This document shows, piece by piece, positions 28,797 through 37,296 of a stretch of 64,000 bases of DNA. The notes under the pieces are model-generated. The model made no database searches. It was given only the letters and a program-made list of their open reading frames with translations, and was not told the origin of the DNA. Source of the DNA: CADCTP01 sp963849885 (GTDB lineage Bacteria; Actinomycetota; Actinomycetes; Mycobacteriales; CADCTP01); assembly GCA_963849885.1 (NCBI GenBank), contig CAWKIV010000023.1:124001-188000 (forward strand). The letters are read 5' to 3'. Position 1 is the first letter of the stretch. Each line of letters starts with the position of its first letter. The position numbers and the translations under genes were made by a program.

Positions 28797-30013
28797 TGGA
28801 ACGGGTTGGCGACCGGGTTGACGATGTCGGCCAGGATCGCCATCACCGAGATCCCGCCGAACACCACGATGACCAGCACGGTCAGCGGCACCAGCTTGTT
28901 GAGGTCGACCGGCCCGGGGTCGCGGCGGCCGAGCGCCCGGGCGATCCGGGACCGCGCCCGCTCGAACCACAGCACCGCGATGTGCCCGCCGTCCAGCGGC
29001 AGCAGCGGGAACAGGTTGAACACGCCGATGAAGATGTTGAACCCGGCGAACAGCAGCACGAACAGCAGCACGAAGCCGGCCTCGATGGCCTGGCCGCCGA
29101 CCCGGGACGCGCCGACCACGCTGATCGGGCCCTCCGGGTCGCGCTCCTCGCCGGCCAGCGCGCCGAGCAGCGCCGGCACCTTCTCCGGGAAGTTGGCGAT
29201 CGCGGTGCCGGTCGCCTTGAACATGGACCCGGTGAACCGGAACGTCTCGCCGATCGCGGCGACCGGGCCGAAGTGCTCGGTGAAGGACGGCGCCACCCCG
29301 ATCGCGCCGACGGTGACGAGGCCGTCCGCCCCGGCCTTCTCCTCGCCGATCGGCCGGCGCTGCACCGAGGCGATGGTGATGTCGCCGGTGCGCTCCTCGC
29401 CGTCCCGCCGGTAGGTCACCGGGACCGTCTCGCCGGGCCGGGACCGCAGCGCGGCGAGCAGGTCCTCGTACGACCCCACCGGCTGGCCGGCGACCGCGAC
29501 GACCTGGTCCTGCGGCTGCAGCCCGAGCGCGGCGGCCGGCGCGGCCGGGTCGCCGGCCGCGCAGTCGCGGACGGTGCCGTCGGCCGCCGCGGCCGGCACC
29601 ACGCACGGCTGCACCGAGGCGACGACGGCCTTGCTGGTCGGCAGCCCGGCGGTCACCGCGGCGCCGTACACGGCCAGGATGGCGAGCATGAAGTGGGTGA
29701 TCGAGCCGGCGGACAGCACCACGGTGCGCTTCCAGGCCGGGTAGCGCCAGAAGGCCCGGTGCTCCTGCTCCGCCGGGATCTCCTCGGTGCGGGTCATCCC
29801 GGTGATCGAGACGAAGCCGCCGGCGGGGATCGCCTTCATCCCGTACTGCGTCTCGCCGCGGCGGAACGAGAACAGCGTCGGGCCGAAGCCGATGAAGTAT
29901 TTCGTCGCCCGCATGCCGAACGCCTTGGCCGTCAGCAGGTGCCCGAACTCGTGCAGCGCCACCGACACCCCGATGCCCAGCGCGAACAGCACGACCCCGA
30001 CCGTGAAACTCAT
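28793..30013 (-). CDS. rip1: Site-2 intramembrane metalloprotease (Rip1/RseP-like)
   Basis: A 406-residue M50 protease that cleaves anti-sigma factors within the membrane after a first cut. The zinc motif HEFGH (21-25) lies in the first transmembrane helix; the third ligand is in NLFPLLPLDGGH near the C-terminus. One PDZ domain lies between (GLQPQDQVVAVAGQPVGSYE). Transmembrane segments are at about 5-25, 100-125, 320-345 and 375-400. The start is an ATG at 30013. Mycobacterial Rip1 lies between dxr and ispG, but here purU follows and MMPL precedes. Confidence 0.94.
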   Translation of the reverse strand: MSFTVGVVLFALGIGVSVALHEFGHLLTAKAFGMRATKYFIGFGPTLFSFRRGETQYGMKAIPAGGFVSITGMTRTEEIPAEQEHRAFWRYPAWKRTVVLSAGSITHFMLAILAVYGAAVTAGLPTSKAVVASVQPCVVPAAAADGTVRDCAAGDPAAPAAALGLQPQDQVVAVAGQPVGSYEDLLAALRSRPGETVPVTYRRDGEERTGDITIASVQRRPIGEEKAGADGLVTVGAIGVAPSFTEHFGPVAAIGETFRFTGSMFKATGTAIANFPEKVPALLGALAGEERDPEGPISVVGASRVGGQAIEAGFVLLFVLLFAGFNIFIGVFNLFPLLPLDGGHIAVLWFERARSRIARALGRRDPGPVDLNKLVPLTVLVIVVFGGISVMAILADIVNPVANPFQ

Positions 30014-30042
30014 CCAGAACCCTCCGCCGCCCTCGTCACGAC

Positions 30043-30066
30043 AACCTCCGCGCGGCAGCGGAGGTT
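30043..30066 (-). terminator. 9-bp hairpin between MMPL gene and rip1
   Basis: AACCTCCGC (30043-30051) and GCGGAGGTT (30058-30066) form a perfect stem with a 6-base loop. On the minus strand it lies after the MMPL stop and 30 bases before the rip1 start, followed by TTGTC. It is either an MMPL terminator or a leader structure of rip1. Confidence 0.5.
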
Positions 30067-30196
30067 CCCGCGGGTCCAGTGTCGCAGCCCCGGGTCCCTC
30101 GCGCCGCCGCCCGGTGGTGGATCACGTCTGCGCACCGGCTCGCCGCGCCGCCGGCGTGTCGCCCGGCGTGTCGTACGAGCCGGCGCGCAAACCTGA

Positions 30197-32383
30197 TCAG
30201 ACCCGGACCGGGTCGCGGGCGGGGGCGGGCGGGAGGTCGGCCGGCTCGGCGAAGCCGATCCGGGCGTGCAGGCGGCGCAGCGGGGCCGGCGCCCACCAGT
30301 TGGCCCGGCCGAGCAGCCGCATGGTCGCCGGCACCAGCAGCGCCCGCACCACGGTCGCGTCGATCACGATGGCGATGATCATGGCCACCCCGATCAGCTT
30401 GATGAACGCGATGCCGGACAGCGAGAACGCGCCGATCACCACGACCAGCAGCAGCGCCGCGCTGGTGATGATGCCGCCGGTGCGCTGCAGGCCGGTGGCC
30501 ACCGCCGCGGTGTTGTCGCCGGTCAGGTCGTACTGCTCCTTGATCCGGGACATCAGGAAGACCTCGTAGTCCATGGACAGGCCGAAGACGATGGCCAGCA
30601 CGAGGATCGGCTGGGTCGCCTCCAGCGTCCCGGTCGGGGTGAAGTCGAGCAGCCCGGACAGGTGCCCGTCCTGGAAGATCCACACGATCGCGCCGAACGA
30701 GGCGGACAGCGACAGCACGTTCATCAGCAGCGCCTTGACCGGCAGCACGACCGAGCCGAAGGCGAGGAAGAGCAGCACGAACGAGGTGCCGGCGACCAGC
30801 AGCGCCATCCACGGCAGCCGGCTGCCCACGCTGGCCAGCAGGTCGACCAGCTCGGCGGTGCGGCCGCCGACCAGCACCTCCCCGCCGGCCGGCGGGGGCA
30901 GGTCGCGCACCCGCTGGACCACCGCCCGCGCCTCGCCGGAGATCGGGTCGCCGGCCAGGCCGAGCTCCACCCGGGCCGTGCTCCCGGCGGCGCCGGTCAC
31001 CGCGGCCGAGGTGATGCCGTCGAGCCCGCGCGCCGAGTCGACCCAGGACCGCAGCGCCGCCTGCCCGGCCGCCGAGCCGGCTGAGCCGGCTGAGCCGGCG
31101 GGGGCCGGCAGCGTGACGACCGCCTCGACCGGGCTGCCCACGTTCGCGGTGAACTCGCGGTCCAGCGTCTCGGCGACCACCCGGCTCTCGGTGCCGGCCG
31201 GCAGCGCGCGGGCGTCGATCCCGCCGAAGGTGACCCGCAGGAACGGCAGGCCGAGCGCGAGCAGCAGCGCGACCACGGACACCGCGTACAGCACCGGGCG
31301 GCGCATCACGCTGCGGGCGAGCCGGGCCCAGCCGCCCTCGCCGGTGGCGGCGGGAGCGCGGCGCCGGCGCACCGGCAGCGCGTCCACCCGCGGGCCGAGC
31401 ACGGCCAGCAGCGCCGGCAGCAGGGTCAGCGCGGCCACCATGGCGACCAGCACCGCGGCCATCCCGCCGAAGCCCATCGAGCGCAGGAAGACCTGCGGGA
31501 AGATCAGCAGCCCGGCCAGCGCGATCGCCACCGTCAGCCCGGACACCGCGACCGTCCGGCCGGCCGTCGCCATCGTCCGGACCACCGCCTCCTCGGTGCT
31601 CAGCCCGCGCCGCAGCTCCTCCCGGAAGCGGCTGACCATGAACAGGCCGTAGTCGATCGCCAGCCCCAGCCCGAGGATGGTGATCACGTTGACCGCGAAC
31701 ACCGACACGTCGGTGACCAGGGTGAACAGTCGCAGCGCGGTGAACGCGCCGAGGATCGCGGTGACCCCGATGGCCAGCGGCAGGCCGGCCGCGACCACGC
31801 TGCCGAAGATCAGCACGAGCAGCACCAGCAGCACCGGCATGGACAGCATCTCGGCCCGGGCGATGTCGGCGCTGATCCGCTCCTCGATGTCCCGGCCGAT
31901 GGTGATCCCGCCGCCGACCTTCGTGTCCAGCCCGGGGGCGGCCAGGGAGTCCTCGATCGACGTCAGCGCGTCGGTGCGCTGCTCCTCGTCCGCGCCGCGC
32001 AGCACCAGCACCGCGTACGTGGCGTGCCGGTCGGCGCTGACCAGCGGCGCCGCCGGGGTGTCGTACCAGCTGGTGGTCCGCTCGACGGCGGTCGACGGCA
32101 GGGCGGCCAGGGTGCTGGTGACCGCCTGCCGGAACGCCGGGTCGTCCACCGTCCGGTCCGGGCTGGAGTAGAGCACCAGCACGTCCGCGTCGTCCCGGCC
32201 GAGCTCGGCGGCGGCCCGCTGGGCGGCCCGGTAGCTGTCGCTGCCCGGGTCGTCGAAGCCGCCGCCGGACAGCCGGCCGAAGACGCCGGTCCCCCAGCCG
32301 GCGGCGACGGCGAGGAAGGCCACCGCGGTGGCGATCACCCACCAGCGCCGGCGGTACGCCGCGCGGCCCAGTGCCTCGAACAT
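30197..32383 (-). CDS. MMPL-family transporter
   Basis: A 728-residue RND-superfamily exporter. The topology is one N-terminal helix (WWVIATAVAFLAVAAGWGTG), a large extracytoplasmic loop, five helices with the GLGLAIDYGLFMVSRFREEL motif, a cytoplasmic link, then the repeat of the same layout with IVFGLSMDYEVFLMSRIKEQ. The two Asp-Tyr pairs in the fourth helices are the proton-relay residues of the family. Substrates in actinomycetes are lipids or drugs; here none can be named. It is divergent from a TetR regulator across 120 bp, which suggests substrate-induced export. Confidence 0.93.
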   Translation of the reverse strand: MFEALGRAAYRRRWWVIATAVAFLAVAAGWGTGVFGRLSGGGFDDPGSDSYRAAQRAAAELGRDDADVLVLYSSPDRTVDDPAFRQAVTSTLAALPSTAVERTTSWYDTPAAPLVSADRHATYAVLVLRGADEEQRTDALTSIEDSLAAPGLDTKVGGGITIGRDIEERISADIARAEMLSMPVLLVLLVLIFGSVVAAGLPLAIGVTAILGAFTALRLFTLVTDVSVFAVNVITILGLGLAIDYGLFMVSRFREELRRGLSTEEAVVRTMATAGRTVAVSGLTVAIALAGLLIFPQVFLRSMGFGGMAAVLVAMVAALTLLPALLAVLGPRVDALPVRRRRAPAATGEGGWARLARSVMRRPVLYAVSVVALLLALGLPFLRVTFGGIDARALPAGTESRVVAETLDREFTANVGSPVEAVVTLPAPAGSAGSAGSAAGQAALRSWVDSARGLDGITSAAVTGAAGSTARVELGLAGDPISGEARAVVQRVRDLPPPAGGEVLVGGRTAELVDLLASVGSRLPWMALLVAGTSFVLLFLAFGSVVLPVKALLMNVLSLSASFGAIVWIFQDGHLSGLLDFTPTGTLEATQPILVLAIVFGLSMDYEVFLMSRIKEQYDLTGDNTAAVATGLQRTGGIITSAALLLVVVIGAFSLSGIAFIKLIGVAMIIAIVIDATVVRALLVPATMRLLGRANWWAPAPLRRLHARIGFAEPADLPPAPARDPVRV

Positions 32384-32414
32384 GACGCCTCCCTGGACTA
32401 GGCTCGATCACTGC

Positions 32415-32431
32415 GGTGAACAGTGTTCGCG
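32415..32431. promoter_or_regulatory. Candidate TetR operator
   Basis: GTGAACA-G-TGTTCGC (32416-32430), an inverted repeat with one mismatch, lies in the 120-bp MMPL/tetR divergent region. This region is distinctly less GC-rich than its surroundings, and the motif is 32 bp from the MMPL start. Its position and symmetry fit a TetR site; this is inference. Confidence 0.5.
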
Positions 32432-32503
32432 GAAACGGTGGTAACCTTGCATACGCCGTTAACTGAAGTCAAGGGTGTTCGAGAGAGGGAGGGGGCGGGC
32501 ACC

Positions 32504-33265
32504 GTGGCCCAGCCGCTCAGCCGGCGGGACCGCGTCCGCGCGGCGACGGTCACCGAGATCAAGGACACCGCCCGGCGCATCCTGGTCGCCGGCGGCGCCG
32601 AGGGCGTCGCCGGCCTGTCGCTGCGGGCCATCGCCCGCGAGATGGGGATGACCGCGCCGGCGCTCTACCGCTACTTCCCCAGCCGCGAGGACCTGCTCGT
32701 GGACCTCATCGCCGACCTGTACGGCGAGCTGACCGCCGAGATGGAGGCGGCCCGGGACGCGCTGGCCGAGGACGACCTCGGCGGCCGGCTCACCGCGGTC
32801 AGCCGCACCTTCCGCCGGTGGTCGATCGGGCACCCGGCCGAGTTCGCGCTGCTGTTCGGCAGCCCGCCGCCCGGACCGGCCGACCCGGCCCACGAGGGGC
32901 ACGAGACCAGCCGCGCGCACGCGGCCGGCACCCGCTTCGGCCAGGTCTTCGGCGAGCTGGTCGCCCGGCTCTACCTGACCCGACCGTTCCCGGTGCCGGC
33001 CGACGACGACCTCGACCCGGCCCTGCGCGAGCAGCTGCGGGACTGGTGCGAGACCTTCCCGGTGCCGCTGCCGCTGGGTGTCGTGCAGGTCTTCCTGTCC
33101 TGCTGGATCCGCCTCTACGGCGCGGTGACGATGGAGATCTTCGGCCACCTCCGGTTCGCGGTGGCCGACGCCGAGCCGGTCTTCGAGGCCGAGCTGGCCG
33201 ACGCCGCCCGCGTCCTCGGCTTCCCCGGCCCCCTACCCCCGCCCGCCCCGCCCCGCCGATCTTGA
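32504..33265 (+). CDS. TetR/AcrR-family transcriptional regulator
   Basis: A 253-residue repressor-type regulator. The N-terminal helix-turn-helix reads GLSLRAIAREMGMTAPALYR followed by YFPSREDLLVDLIADLYGEL. The C-terminal ligand domain (TAVSRTFRRWSIGHPAEFAL, GVVQVFLSCWIRLYGAVTME) matches the WHG/TetR_C type. I used the GTG at 32504 because it follows a GGGAGGGGG stretch; an ATG at 32423 would add 27 unlikely residues across the operator. It is divergent from the MMPL exporter and probably controls it. Its last codons form the left arm of the next inverted repeat. Confidence 0.92.
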   Translation: MAQPLSRRDRVRAATVTEIKDTARRILVAGGAEGVAGLSLRAIAREMGMTAPALYRYFPSREDLLVDLIADLYGELTAEMEAARDALAEDDLGGRLTAVSRTFRRWSIGHPAEFALLFGSPPPGPADPAHEGHETSRAHAAGTRFGQVFGELVARLYLTRPFPVPADDDLDPALREQLRDWCETFPVPLPLGVVQVFLSCWIRLYGAVTMEIFGHLRFAVADAEPVFEAELADAARVLGFPGPLPPPAPPRRS

Positions 33266-33317
33266 GGTTCGGGCGGCGAACCGCGGCGGGTCGCCGGCCC
33301 TTTCCCCAAGATCGGCG
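33254..33317. terminator. 11-bp inverted repeat between convergent genes (GATCTTG family)
   Basis: CGCCGATCTTG (33254-33264), overlapping the tetR stop codon, pairs perfectly with CAAGATCGGCG (33307-33317). It lies between the convergent tetR and aldehyde dehydrogenase genes. The shared core CGATCTTG places it with the elements at 21460 and 27841. Confidence 0.8.
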
Positions 33318-33325
33318 CAGGGAGG

Positions 33326-34741
33326 CTACAGCGGCAGGCCGGTGAGGACGAGGACGCGGGCCTCGGTCAGGTCGTCCATGGCGGACCGGACGCCCTCGCG
33401 GCCGGTGCCGGACTCCTTCGTGCCGCCGTACGGCATCTGGTCGGCCCGGTAGCTCGGCACGTCCCCGACGATCACCCCGCCGACGGCGAGCTCCCGCTGG
33501 GCCCGGAACGCGGTGCCGATGTCCCGGGTGAAGACGCCGGCCTGCAGGCCGTACCGGGAGTCGTTGACCGCGGCGAAGGCCTCGTCCAGCGAGTCCACCG
33601 CGGCCACCGCCAGGACCGGGCCGAAGACCTCGTCGTCCAGCACCTTGGTGCCGCGCGGCACCCCGGCGAGGACGGTCGGCCGGTACGCCGTGCCGCTCCG
33701 CTCGCCGCCGGTGAGCACCTTCGCGCCGGCGGCCACCGCCTCGCCGACCCAGGTCTCCACCCGGCGGGCCGCGTCCTCGCTGATCATCGGCCCGACGTCG
33801 CCCTCGGCGTCGAGACCGCGGACCGCGGCGACCAGCTTCTCCACCAGCGGCTCGTACGCCGGGCGCTCGACGTACACCCGCTGCACCGCGATGCACGACT
33901 GGCCGGCCTGGTAGTTGGAGAAGGTGGCGATCCGGGACGCGGCCCAGTCCAGGTCCGGGTAGTCGGCGGCGACCACCACCGCGCCGTTGCCGCCGAGCTC
34001 GAGCACCACGTGCTTGCGCGGCAGCCGCTCCTTCAGCGACCAGCCGACCGGGCCGGAGCCGGTGAAGGACACCACCGGCAGCCGCGGGTCGTCGACCAGC
34101 TGGTCGACCCGGTCGTTGGGCACCGGCAGCACCGACACCATGCCGGCCGGCAGCTCGGTCTCCGCGACCAGCTCGCCCAGCAGCAGCGCGGACAGCGGGG
34201 TGGCCGGGGCCGGCTTGACCACGATCGGCGCGCCGACCGCGAGGGCCGGGCCGAGCTTGTGCACCACCAGGTTGAGCGGGAAGTTGAACGGCGCGATGCC
34301 CAGCACCGGCCCGCGCGGGAAGCGCCGGACCAGGGCCAGCCGGCCGGTCGCGGTCGGGTCGGTGTCCAGCCGCTGCAGCTCCCCGCCGAACCGGCGGGCC
34401 TCCTCGGCCGACCAGCGCAGCGTGGACACGGCCCGGGTGACCTCGAGGGCGGCCCACTTGGCCGGCTTGCCGTTTTCCGCGGTGATGAGCGCGGCGATCT
34501 CGTCCGCGCGCTCGGCCACCCGGGTGGACAGGTGGGTCAGCGCGGCCGCCCGGACGTGCGCGGGCAGCGCGGCGGCCTCGGCGGCCACGCCCGCGGCCGC
34601 GGCGGCGGCCTGCTCGACCTGGTCCGGCGTCGGCAGCGACACCCGGCCGACCACCGACCCGTCCCCCGGGTTGGTCACCTCGACCGACCCGTCGCCGGTC
34701 GCGGCCACCCCGGCGAGCCAGAAGGGGTGGGTGTCGGCCAT
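33326..34741 (-). CDS. NAD(P)-dependent aldehyde dehydrogenase
   Basis: A 471-residue ALDH-superfamily enzyme. Visible motifs are the Asn-containing APFNFPLNLVVHKLGPAL, the cofactor loop VVSFTGSGPVGWSLKERLPR, the general base Glu in VLELGGNGAVVV, and catalytic Cys in NYQAGQSCIAVQRV. FGPVLAV near the C-terminus is also standard. The sequence resembles lactaldehyde/non-phosphorylating glyceraldehyde dehydrogenase-like members found in streptomycete polyamine regions. The ATG at 34741 has GGAGGTGCGTC upstream. It is divergent from gabT, which suggests succinate semialdehyde or an aminoaldehyde as substrate, but specificity is not proven. Confidence 0.9.
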   Translation of the reverse strand: MADTHPFWLAGVAATGDGSVEVTNPGDGSVVGRVSLPTPDQVEQAAAAAAGVAAEAAALPAHVRAAALTHLSTRVAERADEIAALITAENGKPAKWAALEVTRAVSTLRWSAEEARRFGGELQRLDTDPTATGRLALVRRFPRGPVLGIAPFNFPLNLVVHKLGPALAVGAPIVVKPAPATPLSALLLGELVAETELPAGMVSVLPVPNDRVDQLVDDPRLPVVSFTGSGPVGWSLKERLPRKHVVLELGGNGAVVVAADYPDLDWAASRIATFSNYQAGQSCIAVQRVYVERPAYEPLVEKLVAAVRGLDAEGDVGPMISEDAARRVETWVGEAVAAGAKVLTGGERSGTAYRPTVLAGVPRGTKVLDDEVFGPVLAVAAVDSLDEAFAAVNDSRYGLQAGVFTRDIGTAFRAQRELAVGGVIVGDVPSYRADQMPYGGTKESGTGREGVRSAMDDLTEARVLVLTGLPL

Positions 34742-34846
34742 GACGCACCTCCACGGATTCCCTCGCCGGAGCGAGGTGTCACGACGGAACGGGAACGATA
34801 CTGTTCTTCCCCGACGCGGAAACCGATCCGGGAAGAGGTTCGGGCG
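34742..34846. promoter_or_regulatory. ALDH/gabT divergent promoter region
   Basis: A 105-bp gap with a perfect hairpin CCTCGC-CGGA-GCGAGG near 34760-34776 and an AT-richer segment, GAACGATACTGTTC (34791-34804), whose ends GAAC/GTTC are symmetric. These are candidate operator sequences for coordinate control of the two genes; no regulator gene is adjacent. Confidence 0.4.
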
Positions 34847-36226
34847 ATGGAGCTGACCCGGTCTGACGCTACCCCGCCGGACGCGCCCGGGGGGATCGCC
34901 CAGCGGCGGCACCTGGTCACCGACATCCCCGGCCCACGCTCGGTGGAGCTGATGGCCCGGCGGACGTCGGCGGTGCCGGCGGCGGTCGGGACCGCGCTGC
35001 CGGTCTTCGTCGAGCGGGCCGGCGGCGGCGTGCTCGTCGACGTCGACGGCAACTCGCTGATCGACCTCGGCTCCGGCATCGCGGTCACCAGCGTCGGCAA
35101 CGCCGCGCCCCGGGTGGTCTCGGCGGTGGCCGAGCAGGCGGCCCGCTTCACCCACACCTGCTTCATGATCACGCCGTACGAGGGGTACGTCGCGGTCTGC
35201 GAGCAGCTCAACCGGCTGACCCCCGGCTCGTTCGCCAAGCGGTCGATGCTGGTCAACTCCGGCGCCGAGGCGGTGGAGAACGCGGTGAAGGTCGCCCGGG
35301 CGGCCACCGGCCGGCCCGCGGTGGTCGCCTTCGACCACGGCTACCACGGCCGGACGCTGCTCACCATGACGCTGACGGCCAAGCACCGGCCGTACAAGGC
35401 GGGCTTCGGGCCGTACGCGCCGGAGGTGCACCGGGCCCCGATGGCGTACCCGTTCCGCTGGCCGGGCGGGGCCGAGCGGTGCGCGGACGAGGCGTACGCG
35501 GCCTTCGTCGACCTGGTCACCACCCGGGTCGGGGCCGACCAGGTGGCCTGCGTGGTGGTGGAGCCGCTGCAGGGCGAGGGCGGCTTCGTGGTGCCGGCGC
35601 CCGGCTTCCTGCGCCGGGTCGCCGACTTCTGCGCGTCGCACGGGATCCTGCTGGTGGCGGACGAGGTGCAGACCGGCTTCGGGCGGACCGGGGACTGGTT
35701 CGCCTGCACGTACGAGGGGCTGGAGCCGGACCTGCTGACCACGGCCAAGGGCATCGCCGGCGGGCTGCCGCTCGGCGGGGTGACCGGGCGGGCCGAGGTG
35801 ATGGACGCGGTGCCCGTGTCCGGGCTGGGCGGCACGTTCGGCGGCAACCCGGTGGCCTGCGCGGCCGCGCTCGGCGCGATCGAGACCATCGAGGCCGAGG
35901 ACCTGGTCGGCCGGGCCCGGCGGATCGGCGAGCTGGCGCTGCCGCGGCTGCACGCGCTGGCGGCCCGGCACCCGGAGATCGGCGACGTGCGCGGGCGCGG
36001 GGCGATGCTCGCGGTCGAGCTGGTGCGCGGGCGCGGCGACCTGACCCCGCATCCCGCGCTGCTGGCGGACGTGGTCCGGCGGTGCGCGGCCGCGGGCGTC
36101 GTGGTGCTGACCGCGGGGACGTACGGGAACGTGCTCCGGCTGCTGCCGCCGCTGGTGATGCCGGAGGACCTGCTGCTGGACGCGCTGGACGTGCTCGACG
36201 CCGCCTTCGCCGCCGCCCTCCGCTGA
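34847..36226 (+). CDS. gabT: 4-aminobutyrate aminotransferase
   Basis: A 459-residue class III PLP-dependent aminotransferase that converts GABA and 2-oxoglutarate to succinate semialdehyde and glutamate. Features are VTSVGNAAPRVVSAVAEQAA, the cofactor phosphate site MLVNSGAEAVENAVKVARAA, FDHGYHGRTLLTMTLTAK, DEVQTGFGRTGDWFA, and PLP-binding Lys301 in TTAKGIAGGLPLGG; then GGTFGGNPVACAAAL. The start has GGAAGAGG upstream. It pairs divergently with an aldehyde dehydrogenase, the usual GABA-to-succinate arrangement, and belongs to the polyamine neighbourhood. Confidence 0.94.
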   Translation: MELTRSDATPPDAPGGIAQRRHLVTDIPGPRSVELMARRTSAVPAAVGTALPVFVERAGGGVLVDVDGNSLIDLGSGIAVTSVGNAAPRVVSAVAEQAARFTHTCFMITPYEGYVAVCEQLNRLTPGSFAKRSMLVNSGAEAVENAVKVARAATGRPAVVAFDHGYHGRTLLTMTLTAKHRPYKAGFGPYAPEVHRAPMAYPFRWPGGAERCADEAYAAFVDLVTTRVGADQVACVVVEPLQGEGGFVVPAPGFLRRVADFCASHGILLVADEVQTGFGRTGDWFACTYEGLEPDLLTTAKGIAGGLPLGGVTGRAEVMDAVPVSGLGGTFGGNPVACAAALGAIETIEAEDLVGRARRIGELALPRLHALAARHPEIGDVRGRGAMLAVELVRGRGDLTPHPALLADVVRRCAAAGVVVLTAGTYGNVLRLLPPLVMPEDLLLDALDVLDAAFAAALR

Positions 36227-36236
36227 CCCGACCCCC

Positions 36237-36345
36237 TGAGCAGTCCCCACCCCCACTGAGCAGTCCCCACCCCCACTGAGCAGCTATAGCTGCTCAGTCG
36301 GGCGCCGGGCTGCTCAGTGGCGGGTCGGGATGCTCAGTGGCGGGG
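36237..36345. repeat. TGAGCAG forward/reverse array with central palindrome
   Basis: Two exact 20-bp units TGAGCAGTCCCCACCCCCAC (36237-36256, 36257-36276) lead into a perfect 24-bp palindrome centred on TATA (arms ACTGAGCAGC / GCTGCTCAGT), followed by reverse-oriented copies of TGCTCAGTGGCGGG down to the stop of the coiled-coil gene. It separates convergent gabT and the coiled-coil gene and probably acts as a bidirectional terminator. Confidence 0.85.
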
Positions 36346-37200
36346 CTGGTTGGGGGCCGGGGCCGGGGAGTCGGTCTTCGCCGGCTGCCGCGGGGTCGGC
36401 ACCAGGCCGGCCGGCGCGGGCCCGCCCGGCGCGGACCCGCCCGGCGCGGGGCCGCCCGGCGCGGGGCCGCCCGGCGCGGGGCCGCCCGGCGCGGGACGGC
36501 CCGGCGCGGGCCGGCCCGGCGCGTCCGCCGCCCGGGCCGGGGCGCCGGCGGCGTCGAGGTCGCCGTCGACCTGCGGCTCCTCGACCCACAGCGCCCGCAC
36601 CTGGGCCTGCATGAAGGTCAGCAGCCGGGTCCGGTAGTCCCGGTCGAACCCCTGCAGCGCCTCGATCTGCTGCTGCAGCGACTCGCGCTTGGCGACCAGC
36701 GTCCCGACCATCTCGTCGTACCGCCGCTGGGCCTGGCGACCGAGCTCGTCCGCGCCCGCCTGGGCGGTCCGGGCGATCTCGGCGGCCTGGGCCCGCGCGT
36801 CGGAGACGATCTTGTCCCCGTCCTGCCGGGCGCCGGCCGTGTGCGCCTCGGCGTCCGCGGCCGCCTTCGCCGCCTGCGCCCGCGCGTCGGCCAGCGTCTG
36901 GTCGGCCTCGCCGCGGACCTTGTCGGCCTGGGCCTGGACCTCGTGCAGGATCCGCTCCGCCGCGGCCCGCGCCTCGGCGTGGATCTGCTCGGCCTGGCGC
37001 CGGGCCCCGGCGACGTGCTCCTCGGCCGTGCGCTGGGCCAGCGTCAGCATCTGCAGGGCTTCCTGCACGTCGCCGGCGGCGGGATGGCCGCCCAGCGGCC
37101 CGACCGGCGCCGGTCCGGCCGGCAGCTCGACCGGCTCGCCGCCCTGGTGGCTCTCCCGGTGTTGCCCCCGGGGGCGCCCCTTCGTCCAGATGTCGGTCAT
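36334..37200 (-). CDS. DivIVA-like coiled-coil protein
   Basis: A 288-residue cytoplasmic protein. About residues 45-180 form a long Ala/Glu/Gln/Arg heptad coiled coil (LAQRTAEEHVAGARRQAEQI, ILHEVQAQADKVRGEADQTL), much like the C-terminal coil of DivIVA/Wag31 and related actinobacterial cytoskeletal proteins such as FilP. The conserved DivIVA N-terminal membrane-binding segment is absent. The tail (about 225-288) is a disordered repeat of GGPAPGG encoded by 15-bp DNA units. The ATG at 37200 gives MTDIWTKGRPRGQ; a longer reading to 37257 lacks support. A role in polar growth or envelope organisation is inference only. Confidence 0.75.
   Translation of the reverse strand: MTDIWTKGRPRGQHRESHQGGEPVELPAGPAPVGPLGGHPAAGDVQEALQMLTLAQRTAEEHVAGARRQAEQIHAEARAAAERILHEVQAQADKVRGEADQTLADARAQAAKAAADAEAHTAGARQDGDKIVSDARAQAAEIARTAQAGADELGRQAQRRYDEMVGTLVAKRESLQQQIEALQGFDRDYRTRLLTFMQAQVRALWVEEPQVDGDLDAAGAPARAADAPGRPAPGRPAPGGPAPGGPAPGGPAPGGSAPGGPAPAGLVPTPRQPAKTDSPAPAPNQPRH
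36421..36530. repeat. 15-bp tandem repeat in the coiled-coil gene
   Basis: About seven units of CCGCCCGGCGCGGGG type, slightly variant at both ends, encode the Gly-Pro-Ala tail of the coiled-coil protein. Units are multiples of three, so copy changes keep the frame. Confidence 0.85.
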
Positions 37201-37296
37201 GGACGACCTCGCAGGGTTGGGGTCAAGGGCGCCGGATGCTACCAACCCGCGGCGCACCTTTCGACCACCGCAGGCGGGCGGCCCGCACGGGCGGCG

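Noticed and set aside
32423..32503. Longer N-terminus of the TetR regulator from the ATG at 32423
   Set aside because: It would translate across the candidate operator, adds non-conserved residues and lacks a ribosome site, whereas the GTG at 32504 has one.
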